DNA of 64,000 bases from Bin5 sp965207495 (GCA_965207495.1 OZ242287.1:4898001-4962000); one strand, 5' to 3'; shown: positions 17,700 to 26,961, counted from the stretch's first letter. The notes: a model not told the origin generated them from the letters alone. Numbers and translations are program-made.

Positions 17700-19124
17700 T
17701 CAGGCTTCCTGCCATTTCTCATACACTTGGAGCCCGCGGCGTTCGCGGAAGCCGTCGCGCCAGGCCTCGTTGCGGTTGTGTGTGCGCTGAAACTTTATGC
17801 GCAGGCCGTTGCTTGACGGTTCCTGATGGCGGCTGTACCACTCTTCCATTTGCTGCTCCAGCCCGTCCTGCAGTGCGGCGAATTCGTCCCAGCCGGCGCG
17901 GTTGAGCTGTTCACCGGGGTCTGAGTCCAGTTCGAAGAGATCGTGGGGGCCGTCGGGATAGCGTTTGACGAACTTGTGCTCGCGGGTGCGAATCATGCGC
18001 AGGTCGCCGTACTCGCCGTAGGTGGTATCGTCCCAGGCGCTGCGGCCGCTGCCGTCGAGAAGATGGGCGTAGCTGGCGCCGGCGTAGTTTCGGCCCTCTT
18101 CGAGGTCGATGCCAGCCCAATCGCAGATGGTGCTGAAGGTGTCGTAGTGATCGACGCAGCGCTGGCTTACCTGTCCGGGTTGCACACGGCCGGGGGCGCG
18201 GACCATAAGCGGGACGCGGGTGGAGATGTCGTACATGTTCAGGGGGCGTGTGCTGTTGCCTTTGCCCCAGAAGCCGTTTTGGCCTACTGAGCAGCCGTGA
18301 TCCGATGTGTAGATGACGACGGTGTTGTCGAGGCTGCCGTCCTGCTCCAGCCGGTCCAACAGGCGGCCTACCTCGCGGTCGATTTCGGTTACGGCGGTGT
18401 AGTAGCCGATGTAGCGGGTGCGGATCTGCTGGTCGGTCGGTTGGAAGCCGCCGGCCAGGCCTTCGTTGCGCTGCCAGGGATGGGGATGGTAAGGGGGGAT
18501 ATCGGAGAAGGCGGCGTCTTCGAAGCGGGCGGTCAGTTCGGGGTCGTGGGTTTCGGCCTGGTAGGGTGAGTGGGTTGAGATGTAGCCTACCTTGAGGAAA
18601 AAGGGTTGGTCCGAAGGCGCGTCGTCAAGGAACTGGAGGGCGTGATCGGTGATAAGCGTGCTCTTGTTGCCGGTCAGTTCCATGGGCTGGCCGTTGAGGT
18701 GATAGGTGTAGGCGCCGTTGTGAGCGCCCTGCCAGCGGGGGAGACCGAAGGCCCAGTGGAAGCCGGGGGGCGTGCGGTGGGAGCGGCCCATGTGCCATTT
18801 GCCTGAGAGGCCGCAGTGGTAGCCGGCGTCGGACAGGAGCTGGGGCAGCGTCTCTTCGCCTGCCAGCCAGTCATGGTCGCCGATGACGGGTTCGGCCTCC
18901 TGAAGCCAGTCATGGATGCCTACCTGCGAGGGCGTGCGCCCGGTCATGAGGCAGGCGCGCGCGGGGGAGCAGACGGGGCAGGGGGTGAAGGCATCGGCGA
19001 AACGGGCGCCCTCGTTCGCGAGGCGGTCCAGGTTCGGCGTTTGCAGTTCGCTATTGCCATAGCAGCCATTGGCCCACTGGCCATGGTCGTCGGTGAGGAA
19101 AAGGAGGATATTGGGACGGTCCAT
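17700..19124 (-). CDS. sulfatase (arylsulfatase-type, formylglycine-dependent)
   Basis: 474 residues of the type I sulfatase family, hydrolysing sulfate esters. Metal-binding DD in FLTDDHGQ near the start, the maturation motif PVCSPARA with Cys52 (to become formylglycine), GKWHMGRSH, and the second metal site TSDHGCSVGQ are all in place. No signal peptide is visible, so a cytoplasmic enzyme is possible. The start MDRPNILLF at 19124 fits the family; upstream residues are not conserved. No formylglycine-generating enzyme gene is in the window. The substrate is unknown. Confidence 0.93.
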   Translation of the reverse strand: MDRPNILLFLTDDHGQWANGCYGNSELQTPNLDRLANEGARFADAFTPCPVCSPARACLMTGRTPSQVGIHDWLQEAEPVIGDHDWLAGEETLPQLLSDAGYHCGLSGKWHMGRSHRTPPGFHWAFGLPRWQGAHNGAYTYHLNGQPMELTGNKSTLITDHALQFLDDAPSDQPFFLKVGYISTHSPYQAETHDPELTARFEDAAFSDIPPYHPHPWQRNEGLAGGFQPTDQQIRTRYIGYYTAVTEIDREVGRLLDRLEQDGSLDNTVVIYTSDHGCSVGQNGFWGKGNSTRPLNMYDISTRVPLMVRAPGRVQPGQVSQRCVDHYDTFSTICDWAGIDLEEGRNYAGASYAHLLDGSGRSAWDDTTYGEYGDLRMIRTREHKFVKRYPDGPHDLFELDSDPGEQLNRAGWDEFAALQDGLEQQMEEWYSRHQEPSSNGLRIKFQRTHNRNEAWRDGFRERRGLQVYEKWQEA

Positions 19125-19204
19125 TGGATGTTCCTGTCTGATTTGGAGGACGTTGCAAAGCAATGAAGTTTGAGTTCTGGTGACTGAAGTTTCAAGAGTG
19201 CAGG

Positions 19205-19534
19205 TTACTTGGAAGGAAATACTCGTACTACATGACCTGACTGGATTCCCTCAAGAGCTCGCTGACCTTCAGGAACCAGCTCCACCATATCTTCCAGGTG
19301 CGGAAGGGATGGTCGAAGGACCACTATTGCCAGATCTATACGTTGCAATGGCTGCTGGTAGGGAATGCTATCATTTCGGGTTACCAGAACGTCAAAATGA
19401 TCTTGGGCAACACGCAATAGGGCGCCGTTCTTGAGACCCTTCCAGCCTCTGTACTCTACCGTTTCAACCGTTATCTCATCTGAAAAGGGTAGCCTTAGAC
19501 GGATGGGGACGTCTTCATCAAGTAGAACTCGCAT
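19205..19534 (-). CDS. DUF5615-like PIN-fold protein, putative toxin
   Basis: 109 residues starting MRVLLDEDVPIRL with the acidic Leu-Asp-Glu-Asp cluster of DUF5615/Mut7-C-like PIN-fold proteins, then DVLVTRNDSIPYQQ with the second acidic site. Such proteins are paired with DUF433 antitoxins. The reading frame overlaps the end of the upstream DUF433 gene by 17 nt. RNase activity is expected from the fold, not shown. Its upstream partner gene supports the identification. Confidence 0.83.
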   Translation of the reverse strand: MRVLLDEDVPIRLRLPFSDEITVETVEYRGWKGLKNGALLRVAQDHFDVLVTRNDSIPYQQPLQRIDLAIVVLRPSLPHLEDMVELVPEGQRALEGIQSGHVVRVFPSK

Positions 19535-19775
19535 GATCTACTCGCAAGTGATCAAGTCCTGCAGGTGAGAACTCAAGATACGACTCGACCTGCCATCGTT
19601 CGACAGTGGGAAAATCCAATAGGAATTCTTCGATCGAAGAACCCTTTATGAGATAAGCCACGAGTGTCTCAACGGGAACCCGTGTGCCGGCGAACACCAG
19701 GTCGCCGCTGTGGACTTCGGGATCCCGAGAAACTACTTGCGCCATTTCAACCTTGTTGCGCTCCAATGTAGCCAC
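19518..19775 (-). CDS. DUF433 antitoxin-like protein
   Basis: 85 residues with the DUF433 hallmarks DPEVHSGDLVFAGTRVPVET and a helix-turn-helix-like SIEEFLLDFPTVERWQVESYL. DUF433 proteins are small DNA-binding partners of PIN-fold DUF5615 proteins. It is the first gene of the pair and probably represses its own promoter in the ~110 nt upstream; that is inference from other antitoxins. Confidence 0.87.
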   Translation of the reverse strand: MATLERNKVEMAQVVSRDPEVHSGDLVFAGTRVPVETLVAYLIKGSSIEEFLLDFPTVERWQVESYLEFSPAGLDHLRVDHASST

Positions 19776-19889
19776 TTTGTGACTCTCCTCTCAAAAATCT
19801 CAAAATAGGACCTCTCAGACAACAAGCTCTTGCGTTTCATGCAAGAACCAGATGCTGCAGGTGCCGCGTCTTCATTTTATCCGCCGGTC

Positions 19890-20705
19890 TTACGCTATTG
19901 TGTTCTCCAGGGTCATGCCGTCGATCGTTATCCGGGCGATATCGCCGCTTTGCAGGGTGAACTCGTCGGGGGGGACGATGCCTGTGCCTGTCATGAGCAA
20001 GGCCCCATGCGGGAAGGTCATCTCGCGCATCAGGTATTCGGCCAGGTCGGGGAAGGTGCGCTTCATCTGGCTGGTGGAGGTCTCGCCGGCAAAGGCGACG
20101 GCTCCGTTCCGCTCGATCTCCAAGTTGATGGACAGCTCGGTGAGTGCGCTGGCGGCGGCCAGGCGGATACCGGGGCCGACCGCGGCCGAGCCGTCGTAGG
20201 TCTTGGCCTGGGGCAGGTAGAGGGGATTTGCGCCCTCGATGTCGCGACTGGACATGTCGTTGCCGACGGTGTAGCCGACGACATGGGCGGCGGCGTTGAT
20301 GACGAGGCAGAGCTCCGGCTCGGGCACGTTCCAGGTGGTGTCGGCGCGGATGCGGACTACCTGGCCGTGGCCGACTGTACGCCAGCCGACCTGCTTGAAG
20401 AAGATCTCGGGGCGGTCGGCATCGTAGACCTGTTGATAGACGTCGGCTGCGGTCTCGGATTCGGCTTTGCGGGCGTCACGGCTGCGGAGGTAGGTGACGC
20501 CACTGCCCCAGACTTCCTGGTGGTCGTCCAGGGGCGCGAGCAATGCGCCGGTGGCCTCTTGGCCGGTCGCCAACTCGGTCAGAAGGGAAGTCAGCTGGCT
20601 GTGCGGAAGGGCCAGCAGTGTGCTGAGTGTCACGCCGGCGGGAAGCAGGTTTCCATCGACCGCCCAGCGCGGCCCGGCAGATGAACTGTGTCGAGTGAGA
20701 TACAT
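19890..20705 (-). CDS. fumarylacetoacetate hydrolase (FAH) family protein
   Basis: 271 residues of FAH fold. The metal-binding and active-site segments VPEPELCLVINAAAHVVGYT and GNDMSSRDIEG are typical, as is the late FPHGALLMTGTGIVPP. Family members hydrolyse or decarboxylate beta-keto acids or dehydrate sugar acids (fumarylpyruvate and 2-keto-3-deoxy acids among others). The start at 20705 has GGAG about 9 nt upstream. It follows the RraA-family gene by about 43 nt on the same strand, so both may work in one degradation route. Confidence 0.9.
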   Translation of the reverse strand: MYLTRHSSSAGPRWAVDGNLLPAGVTLSTLLALPHSQLTSLLTELATGQEATGALLAPLDDHQEVWGSGVTYLRSRDARKAESETAADVYQQVYDADRPEIFFKQVGWRTVGHGQVVRIRADTTWNVPEPELCLVINAAAHVVGYTVGNDMSSRDIEGANPLYLPQAKTYDGSAAVGPGIRLAAASALTELSINLEIERNGAVAFAGETSTSQMKRTFPDLAEYLMREMTFPHGALLMTGTGIVPPDEFTLQSGDIARITIDGMTLENTIA

Positions 20706-20748
20706 TGGCGCTTGCTCCTTCACTGGTGGGCAGGTTGCTTTTGCCGGA

Positions 20749-21546
20749 TTATCCGTTTTGCTTCTTCCACTCCTGGTACTCGGCCCAGCCTTCGTCGTTT
20801 AGCGGATAGTATTTGCTGAGTGCGCCGCCTTCTGCCAGTTTGATACGGCTGAAGACCTCCCACTCTTCGTGCTCGAGAGTATGCTCGAGTACGAGGGGTA
20901 TCATCTGGCGGGGCACGACCACGGCGCCGTCGTCGTCGGCGATGATGGCGTCGCCGGGGAGGACGAGCACGTTGCTGATGTTCACAGGCACGTTGAGGCC
21001 CCAGGGGAAGAGCTCGGCCTGGGATGCGTAGTTGGGGGTGAAGCCGACGGTCCAGAGGGGGACGCCGACTTGCTGGATGTTGGGCCAGTCGCGCACGCAG
21101 CCGTCGACGACGATCCCTGCGCCGCCGCGACCCTTGAAGTAGGTGGCGAGCATTTCGCCGACGCAGCCGGTGTAACGGCTTGCAAAGGCCTGGATGACGA
21201 GCACGTCCCCGTTTTCGACTGTCTCAAAAACTGCCCACAGCGCGCCGCGTTTTTCAGCGCCTTCTTGCGCCGCGCCCGAAAAAACATCTTCCCGCTGGGG
21301 CATGAAGGCCAGGGTGACAGCCGGACCCACAATTTTGGCGCCGGGTGTGCGGGGCAGCGGTCCCTGGATGAAGGTATGGCGGATGCCAAAGCGGTGCATG
21401 ACGGCGCTTGCGGTGGCGGTACTCACCCGCCGCAGCAGCTCGATCTGGTCGGGCTGGGGGCGGGTGACAGGGCCGCCGTCGATAGGCAAGGGCACGCCGG
21501 CAGACGGGACTTCGATGGCGGCGTAGTCGTGGGTAGGTCTGCTCAT
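20749..21546 (-). CDS. RraA/HMG-aldolase-like family protein
   Basis: 265 residues of the RraA-like fold. The core carries AKIVGPAVTLAF, the nucleotide-like or metal loop GDVLVIQAFASRYTGCVGEM, KGRGGAGIVVDGCVRDW and the acidic PGDAIIADDDGAVVVP. These match the RraA/dimethylmenaquinone-methyltransferase-like group, which includes 4-hydroxy-4-methyl-2-oxoglutarate aldolases. It precedes the FAH-family gene on the same strand. A catabolic aldolase role is therefore likelier than RNase E inhibition, but the sequence does not settle it. Confidence 0.88.
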   Translation of the reverse strand: MSRPTHDYAAIEVPSAGVPLPIDGGPVTRPQPDQIELLRRVSTATASAVMHRFGIRHTFIQGPLPRTPGAKIVGPAVTLAFMPQREDVFSGAAQEGAEKRGALWAVFETVENGDVLVIQAFASRYTGCVGEMLATYFKGRGGAGIVVDGCVRDWPNIQQVGVPLWTVGFTPNYASQAELFPWGLNVPVNISNVLVLPGDAIIADDDGAVVVPRQMIPLVLEHTLEHEEWEVFSRIKLAEGGALSKYYPLNDEGWAEYQEWKKQNG

Positions 21547-21700
21547 GGGGCGGGTTCCTCAGATTGTAAAGCTGGATGGAAAGGTAGAGCACGCCCCGGT
21601 CTTATGGGGCGCGACGGTTTTCTGATGGTACGCGATCAATTCGATTCCCGCAAACGTGAGGGGCATCGCTAGCCCTGTGGAGAAGGAGGATTGGTCGTCT

Positions 21701-21745
21701 GTCTGGACTGTGATTCTTGTGATTTCTGTGATGGGCTGTGATTTG
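21701..21745 (+). repeat. GTCTGGACTGTGATT motif with TGTGATT repeats, copy 3
   Basis: The GTCTGgACTGTGA motif (one mismatch to copies at 2742 and 16233) leads into TGTGATTCT, TGTGATTTC, TGTGATGGGC and TGTGATTTGG, an approximate 9-10-bp tandem repeat. A shorter relative, TCTGTGATTCTTTGTG, lies at 25961, just after recJ. Confidence 0.6.
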
Positions 21746-22064
21746 GATGCGGTCCGACTGCGGCAGGGGTGTTGACGTCAGAGGGTATCGAAGCCGCGGT
21801 GCCCGGAAGGGTGGCCGATTGGCGTAGCAGGGGAGGACGTGGTAACTGACGAACCAGCCTTCTCCCTGGATGCAATAGAAGGGCGAGTGCCACTTCGCCG
21901 CCTTGCGAGGCCCTGCGGGCGTTTTGGACATTCTATCTGTCCTTGGGTTGCTTGAGAGCCTGCGTGCGTGCGGCGCGTCAGTTCTTGTTTTCGTTTCGTA
22001 CTTTTGGGCAGTTCTTGAAGCCGGATGACGTTGTAAGGCGCAGGCCATGATGGGCATGCGTGCA

Positions 22065-22087
22065 AGGGCACCCAAAAGGGGCGCCCT
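22065..22087. repeat. AGGGCACCC/GGGCGCCCT hairpin
   Basis: AGGGCACCC, a short A-rich loop and GGGGCGCCCT pair over nine bases with one G-T wobble. Related GGGCGCC-centred sequences occur at 33928, 41778 and 42136, all intergenic, so this may be a small palindromic repeat family. Confidence 0.5.
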
Positions 22088-22265
22088 ACCGGCATTGGCG
22101 GAGGACCAGACACTTGGACACGAAGCGTACTTTCTCAGTTGGAAGCCAGAAGACAGGTAACAAACACGGGCAGTTTCGATTTAGGTGGGAGAACCCGTGT
22201 GCTACAATGACGGCAGTTGCGAAAGGCCAATCGTCCTTCTGGAAATCTGGAGAGAATAGTTCGCC

Positions 22266-23144
22266 GTGCCCTTGAAACTTCCCTCGACTTTTGCCTTCAG
22301 CCAGTCGAGCCTGCAATCCTATGTCAACTGCCCGCGCCGCTTCTGGCTGGCCTATGTGGAGCAGCTCGCCTGGCCGGCGTTGGAGGCTTCGCCCTATGAT
22401 GAGCAGGAGCAGCAGTTGAGGTTGGGCTGGCAGTTTCATCAGCTGGTCGAACGGGCAGAGGCCCGAATGCCAACCGATTTGCTGGCGGACGGCCTGGATT
22501 ATCCTCTGGATGAATGGTTCGAGAGCTATCTGCGCCACAGGCCGGACGATCTCCCTACGGAGGTGGTCGAGGTCGAACGTGAGTTGAGCGCGCCTTTGGC
22601 GGTGGAGGCTGGGCGGTACCGGTTGGCGGCCCGCTATGATCTGATCGCGGTCGGCGGAGAAGGGGCGGACCGGCGGGCGGTTGTTCTCGACTGGAAGACG
22701 AACAGGCGGGTGATAGGTCGTCCGACCCTGGTGCAGCGGATGCAGACGCGCGTGTATCCGTACATACTGGTGGAGGCGAGCGCGGGCCTGCCGTGGGGCC
22801 CGCTGGCGCCTGAGCAGGTGGAGATGCGCTACTGGTTCACGGCGGCGCCGGCTGATGCGGTCTCCTTTAGTTACAGCAGTGAACTGCATGAGGCGAATCG
22901 GGCCAGGTTCGAACAGTTGTTGGGCGAGATACTCAGTGGGGAAAGGGAGAGTGACTTTCCCAAAGTGGCCGATACGGACGAGAACCGGAAGCGATTTTGC
23001 GGCTACTGTATTTACCGTTCGCGTTGCGACCGCGGCGTCGAGGCCGGTGAATTGGAGGAGTACGACGAGGAAGCGTTTTCGGACGAGGACCTGGAAAGGT
23101 CGCTGGATTTCACGTTGGAGGATGTTCAGGAGTTGGCGTTTTAG
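22266..23144 (+). CDS. PD-(D/E)XK nuclease of the Cas4/AddB-like type
   Basis: 292 residues. Cys22 in YVNCPRRFWLAYVE, QFHQLVE (about residue 57), the catalytic VVLDWKTNRR (about 147) and the C-terminal CGYCIYRSRC together match the Cas4/RecB-like nuclease with a four-cysteine iron-sulfur cluster. The acidic C-terminal tail after the cluster is unusual. It starts at a GTG at 22266. No cas genes are nearby, so a DNA repair role is likelier than CRISPR adaptation; recJ follows about 330 nt downstream. Confidence 0.88.
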   Translation: MPLKLPSTFAFSQSSLQSYVNCPRRFWLAYVEQLAWPALEASPYDEQEQQLRLGWQFHQLVERAEARMPTDLLADGLDYPLDEWFESYLRHRPDDLPTEVVEVERELSAPLAVEAGRYRLAARYDLIAVGGEGADRRAVVLDWKTNRRVIGRPTLVQRMQTRVYPYILVEASAGLPWGPLAPEQVEMRYWFTAAPADAVSFSYSSELHEANRARFEQLLGEILSGERESDFPKVADTDENRKRFCGYCIYRSRCDRGVEAGELEEYDEEAFSDEDLERSLDFTLEDVQELAF

Positions 23145-23178
23145 GTGGAATACGCTGAACGCCGGCGCCGCGAACGAG

Positions 23179-23376
23179 ATGGACGTAAGGTACTTTCAGG
23201 GCACGGATAGGCTCTTCATAGGGTTTTCGGACAGGGAAATCGTCGAAACTCGAGATGTAGGTGATGGTTGTCAGATTGGACTGGATGCCGACGGAAAGAT
23301 TGTCGGCATATCGGTTGAGCATGCGGGTGAGCATTTCGATATTTTGAGACTTTCCTATGAGCGGATTCCCGAGTGA
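23179..23376 (+). CDS. DUF2283-like small protein
   Basis: 65 residues: MDVRYFQGTDRLFIGF then EIVETRDVGDGCQIGLDADG and KIVGISVEHAGEH. This matches the DUF2283 pattern (N-terminal strand, a D-x-G-turn, then V-G-I-E/S-V). Such proteins often sit next to short toxin-like genes or stand alone. It begins 34 nt after the nuclease gene and ends 95 nt before recJ. No DUF4258-type partner is seen. Function unknown. Confidence 0.75.
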   Translation: MDVRYFQGTDRLFIGFSDREIVETRDVGDGCQIGLDADGKIVGISVEHAGEHFDILRLSYERIPE

Positions 23377-23471
23377 CCATGGATGGTTGAAGTCTTGATA
23401 TATGGAGGTTCCAGCAAATTGAGTCTGCTTGGCAACAATTCAGTCTTTCTCATCTCCTTCCCCAGCCTTTG

Positions 23472-25934
23472 ATGCCCTCCCAGCCTTGGATACTGAGACC
23501 ACAAGTTGAACCTTCGGCGGCGTTGCAGGCTGCTGTGGGGGGGCATCCTCTGGTGGCGCGGTTGTTGGCGCAGCGGAGCTTCACCACGGCGGAGAAGGCG
23601 CTGCCTTTTCTGGACAGCGGGGCGTATGCGCCGTCGCCGCCGAGCGCGCTGGTCGGCCTGGACCGGGCGGCGGATACGTTGATCGATGCCGTCCGTCGGG
23701 GCAGAAACTTCCTGGTCTGGGGGGATTTTGACGTTGACGGGCAGACGAGCACGACCTTGCTGGTGGCGGCGTTGCAGGAGCTGGCCGGGCCGCAGCACGT
23801 GCGCTATCACGTGCCGAACCGCTTCAGTGAAGGGCACGGCATCCGGCCAGAGAAGCTTACGGCCTTGCTGGAAGATGCGAGCTTCGAGCCACACGTGATG
23901 TTGACGTGCGATACGGGCATCGGCGACGGTGAGGGGATTGGCCTTGCGAAAGAGGCCGGGCTGACGGTGGTTGTCACCGACCACCATGACTTGCCGGCTG
24001 AATTCGCAGACGCTGAGCCGGGCGGGGAGCCGCCTTGCGGTGAAGCGGCCGACGTCGCCGGCGCGCAGAGCGTGCGACGGGCGGACGCGATCGTCAACCC
24101 CAAATTTTTGCCTGTTGAAGACCCATTGCGCACGCTGCCAGGTGTGGGCGTGGCCTACAAGCTGGTGCAACGGCTTTACGAGCTGGCGGGCGACCCCGAG
24201 GGAGCGGCCCAGTTCCTGGACCTGGTGGCGCTGGGCATTGTTGCCGACGTTGCGGAGCAGATGCATGACACACGTTATCTGCTTCAGATCGGATTAGACA
24301 GGCTGCGGCGGACGGAACGGATTGGTTTGAAGGCGCTGATGGAGAGCGCGCGTCTTTCCCCGGACAGGGTTGACGCGCAGGCGATCGGATTTCAGATCGG
24401 GCCGCGCATGAACGCGCTGGGGCGGCTGGACGATGCGACGGTGGCCGTCGAGCTGCTGACGACGGATGATGCGATGCGCGCTGGGCAGCTGGCGGCGCAG
24501 ATGGAGCGGCTTAACAATGAGAGGCGGCTGCTGACGAGCCAGATCACGCAGACGGCGTTCGACATGCTGGAGCGGGAGCCGGTCCTACTGGATTTCAATG
24601 CGATCGTTCTGGCGAATCCCAACTGGCATGCTGGGATCATCGGGATCGTTGCGGCGCGGTTGGTTGAGGCGTATCACAAGCCGACGGTCCTGCTGTGCAG
24701 TCCACCGGGCGAGCCGGCGCGGGGCAGCGCGCGCAGCACGGCGGGCGTGGATATTGGCGGGGCAATCGCGGGGTGCGCGGCGCTGCTGATGCACCACGGC
24801 GGGCATCCGGGCGCAGCGGGGGTGACGCTGGAGGCAGCCAACATTGATCGTTTTCGGCGCGAGTTGAGCCGGCAGGTTGACCAGCACAGGATCGATGCCG
24901 GGCCGGAAGGTCTGCGTATTGACGCGGAACTGCCTTTCTCGGATCTGAGCCTGACATTGGCGGAAGAGATCGAACGGCTGGCCCCCTTTGGCAACGGCAA
25001 CCCGCTGCCCACATTTGTAAGCCAGAGTGTGACGGTCGTACAGGACCGGCGGATCGGGCGGGACGGCACACACCGGCGTTTGGTGCTGCAGGATAAGGAG
25101 GAGAAGAGACAGACGGCGGTCTGGTGGCGCAGCGCGGATGTGGAGCTGCCGGGCGGTGCGGTTGACGTCGCTTATACGCTTGGAATAAACGAGTATCGCG
25201 GCGAGCGATCAGCGCAGCTGACGCTGGAGGCGGTGCGGGCGGCGGAAGAGGGGGATGCGACGGGCCTCGCCGACGGGCTGGCGGGAGAGTATGCTCTCCA
25301 TGATCTGCGACGGGAACTTGTTTCTGCGGCCGATCTACCAACTCTTGACAGTGCAGTCTGGTTTGCGGAGGGGACGCGCCTGGGCCGTGTTCCCTTTCGG
25401 TCGCGGCTGGAGGCCGCCGAGGCAGAGGCAGGACGCCCGCTGGTGCTGTGGAGCAGTCCGCCGTCGCCGGAGCTGCTGCACTGGCTGGTGGAAGAGGCGG
25501 CCCCGTCCGAGCTGTATCTGATCGGCCGCGACACGGCCGAGGCGCACCCGGACGAGGTGCTGAAGCAGGTAGCGGGGATGGCGAAGTGGTCGATGCGACC
25601 TGGCGCGAATGGGCGTGAGGGCGGGGGAGCCGAGGACAGCCGGCTTCCCATTGACAGGCTGGCGGCCCGCATCGGCGTAACGGAGGCGATCGTTCGCTGC
25701 AGTCTGCTGTGGCTGGAACAGAAGGGGTTGCTGCGGTTGCAGGGGTGGGAAGAGGGTGATGTCGCACTCGTGGTGCCGGGGGACGGGAGCGAAGGCGACG
25801 GTGATGAGCGTGCACTACTGCAAGAGGAGTTGAAGGAGCTGCTGGCGGAGGTGCGCGCTTACAGGCGATTCTTTAAGCGGGCACCGGTGGGGGCGCTGGG
25901 GCTGGAGGACGCTCTTAAAGGGACAGCCAGATGA
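23472..25934 (+). CDS. recJ: single-stranded-DNA exonuclease RecJ
   Basis: 820 residues. DHH-phosphoesterase motifs: DFDVDGQTSTTLL near residue 83, CDTGIGDG near 155, and VVTDHHDLP (catalytic DHH) near 172; DHHA1 motif GGHPGAAGV near 440. It degrades single-stranded DNA 5' to 3' in repair and recombination. About 25 residues rich in Gly, Pro and Ala are inserted after the DHH motif. A C-terminal extension of about 240 residues ends in a winged-helix-like segment ARIGVTEAIVRCSLLWLEQKG. The ATG at 23472 follows a TTG. A Cas4-like nuclease gene lies upstream. Confidence 0.94.
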   Translation: MPSQPWILRPQVEPSAALQAAVGGHPLVARLLAQRSFTTAEKALPFLDSGAYAPSPPSALVGLDRAADTLIDAVRRGRNFLVWGDFDVDGQTSTTLLVAALQELAGPQHVRYHVPNRFSEGHGIRPEKLTALLEDASFEPHVMLTCDTGIGDGEGIGLAKEAGLTVVVTDHHDLPAEFADAEPGGEPPCGEAADVAGAQSVRRADAIVNPKFLPVEDPLRTLPGVGVAYKLVQRLYELAGDPEGAAQFLDLVALGIVADVAEQMHDTRYLLQIGLDRLRRTERIGLKALMESARLSPDRVDAQAIGFQIGPRMNALGRLDDATVAVELLTTDDAMRAGQLAAQMERLNNERRLLTSQITQTAFDMLEREPVLLDFNAIVLANPNWHAGIIGIVAARLVEAYHKPTVLLCSPPGEPARGSARSTAGVDIGGAIAGCAALLMHHGGHPGAAGVTLEAANIDRFRRELSRQVDQHRIDAGPEGLRIDAELPFSDLSLTLAEEIERLAPFGNGNPLPTFVSQSVTVVQDRRIGRDGTHRRLVLQDKEEKRQTAVWWRSADVELPGGAVDVAYTLGINEYRGERSAQLTLEAVRAAEEGDATGLADGLAGEYALHDLRRELVSAADLPTLDSAVWFAEGTRLGRVPFRSRLEAAEAEAGRPLVLWSSPPSPELLHWLVEEAAPSELYLIGRDTAEAHPDEVLKQVAGMAKWSMRPGANGREGGGAEDSRLPIDRLAARIGVTEAIVRCSLLWLEQKGLLRLQGWEEGDVALVVPGDGSEGDGDERALLQEELKELLAEVRAYRRFFKRAPVGALGLEDALKGTAR

Positions 25935-26676
25935 TAGGGCCTAGTGACGCCCCAAAATAGTCTGTGATTCTTTGTGCAACTTTCCACACGCGGCTGATGG
26001 TTTGTGATTAGTGTCTCCTTTTGCATGCAATTGTCTAAATGTCAGTGAAATTAGTTTTCTGTAGATAGACCTTTCATGAATTGACGAATTGATTCACTAC
26101 AATTGGGAATAGGTGTAGTATCAGTTACATGCTGTGTAGGATGGGAAATCCCAAACTGGTTCGGCATATTCGTGTCAGAGTCCAATGATAAAGTCAGTCT
26201 GTGTAATGACTCACTATGTCTTTGAGTGTGCTCTTTCGATGAGCACATATTGAAGCTCCCGCCGAGACAACCTCTTTTCTCTTTCTCTTTCGAATTGGAA
26301 TCCAAATGTGGGAAATAGTGCCCGGGCAAGGTTTCCGCTGGTTGAGTCGCCCTGAGAACTAATAATGTATTGGCCACATTAGAAAAAGTAGAGGCGCTGA
26401 ATGTTGACTAGGAGAGCAGAATCGGTCCCCTTCACCTAGTAAAGTCATGTGGGAATGACAGTCATTTCTTTTCGTTAGTACCAGTCTCCAAGCAATTTTC
26501 TTGAATAATTCTTTGTAAACTCACAGAATTGCACCTACGGCAAGGCGGCTCCTAAAACTGTGCAGTAGATTTGTCAAAGTAATTCTCTAATGTATGATTG
26601 AACTTCTTCAGCAGTTCAGCATCCACCCCTTGGAGCACCTCCTACCGGCCCTGTCATCACGCTAAGGAACTCACCA
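25935..26676. other. AT-richer intergenic stretch after recJ
   Basis: 742 nt of clearly lower GC than flanking genes, with no defensible coding frame; the minus-strand reading at 26051-26377 is low-complexity and unlike a protein. A TCTGTGATTCTTTGTG motif lies at 25961. It may be a degraded or acquired segment. Confidence 0.5.
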
Positions 26677-26961
26677 ATGAGCCACATAGAGCCAGAAGAG
26701 TATGCACGTATAGGGATATATCTTCTAGAAGAATCAATACTGGAAATCTTGATGGAAGGAATGATTGAGAATGAACGGATTAGCAATGCCAAAGTAAGTA
26801 AAAGGATGGAAATCTACCGAGGGCCCTCCGGGAGCAGAGATTGGATTTCCTGGACTATACTGAACAAATTGATTGAGGAAAACAGGGTAATACGTCCAGA
26901 GCGCGGCAGATATGAACTTTCGGAGCAGGAATTTGCCAGTCGGCGCGACCGTCAATATTGA
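26677..26961 (+). CDS. small putative winged-helix DNA-binding protein
   Basis: 94 residues. An acidic N-terminal helix (EPEEYARIGIYLLEESILEI) leads to a basic helix pair ISNAKVSKRMEIYRG and ILNKLIEENRVIRPERGRYE, where the last part reads like a recognition helix with a beta wing. AAGGA lies about 9 nt before the ATG. It has AT-rich codon use unlike its neighbours and stands isolated in low-GC sequence, so acquisition is possible. It could be the surviving DNA-binding part of a larger module. Moderate confidence as a gene, low for function. Confidence 0.5.
   Translation: MSHIEPEEYARIGIYLLEESILEILMEGMIENERISNAKVSKRMEIYRGPSGSRDWISWTILNKLIEENRVIRPERGRYELSEQEFASRRDRQY

Larger units (their letters stand above)
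21547..22265. other. 719-nt intergenic stretch with short repeats and a hairpin
   Basis: No convincing gene. The minus-strand reading at 21602-22075 has no family resemblance. The stretch holds a TGTGATT-type repeat at 21701-21745 and a strong hairpin at 22065-22087. The last 130 nt, upstream of the nuclease gene, would hold its promoter, but I see no clear hexamers. Confidence 0.5.

Noticed and set aside
22902..22920. GGTTCGAA-like sequence suggesting a tRNA T-arm
   Set aside because: Inside the nuclease gene, with no cloverleaf around it; no tRNA seen in the window.
22266..23144. Cas4 as part of a CRISPR locus
   Set aside because: No cas1/cas2 or repeats nearby; a repair nuclease is the better reading.
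24637..25815. 392-residue minus-strand reading inside recJ
   Set aside because: Pro/Arg/Ala-rich shadow of the real gene.
26051..26377. 108-residue minus-strand reading in the AT-rich island
   Set aside because: Ser/His/Thr-rich, with no ribosome site or family resemblance.
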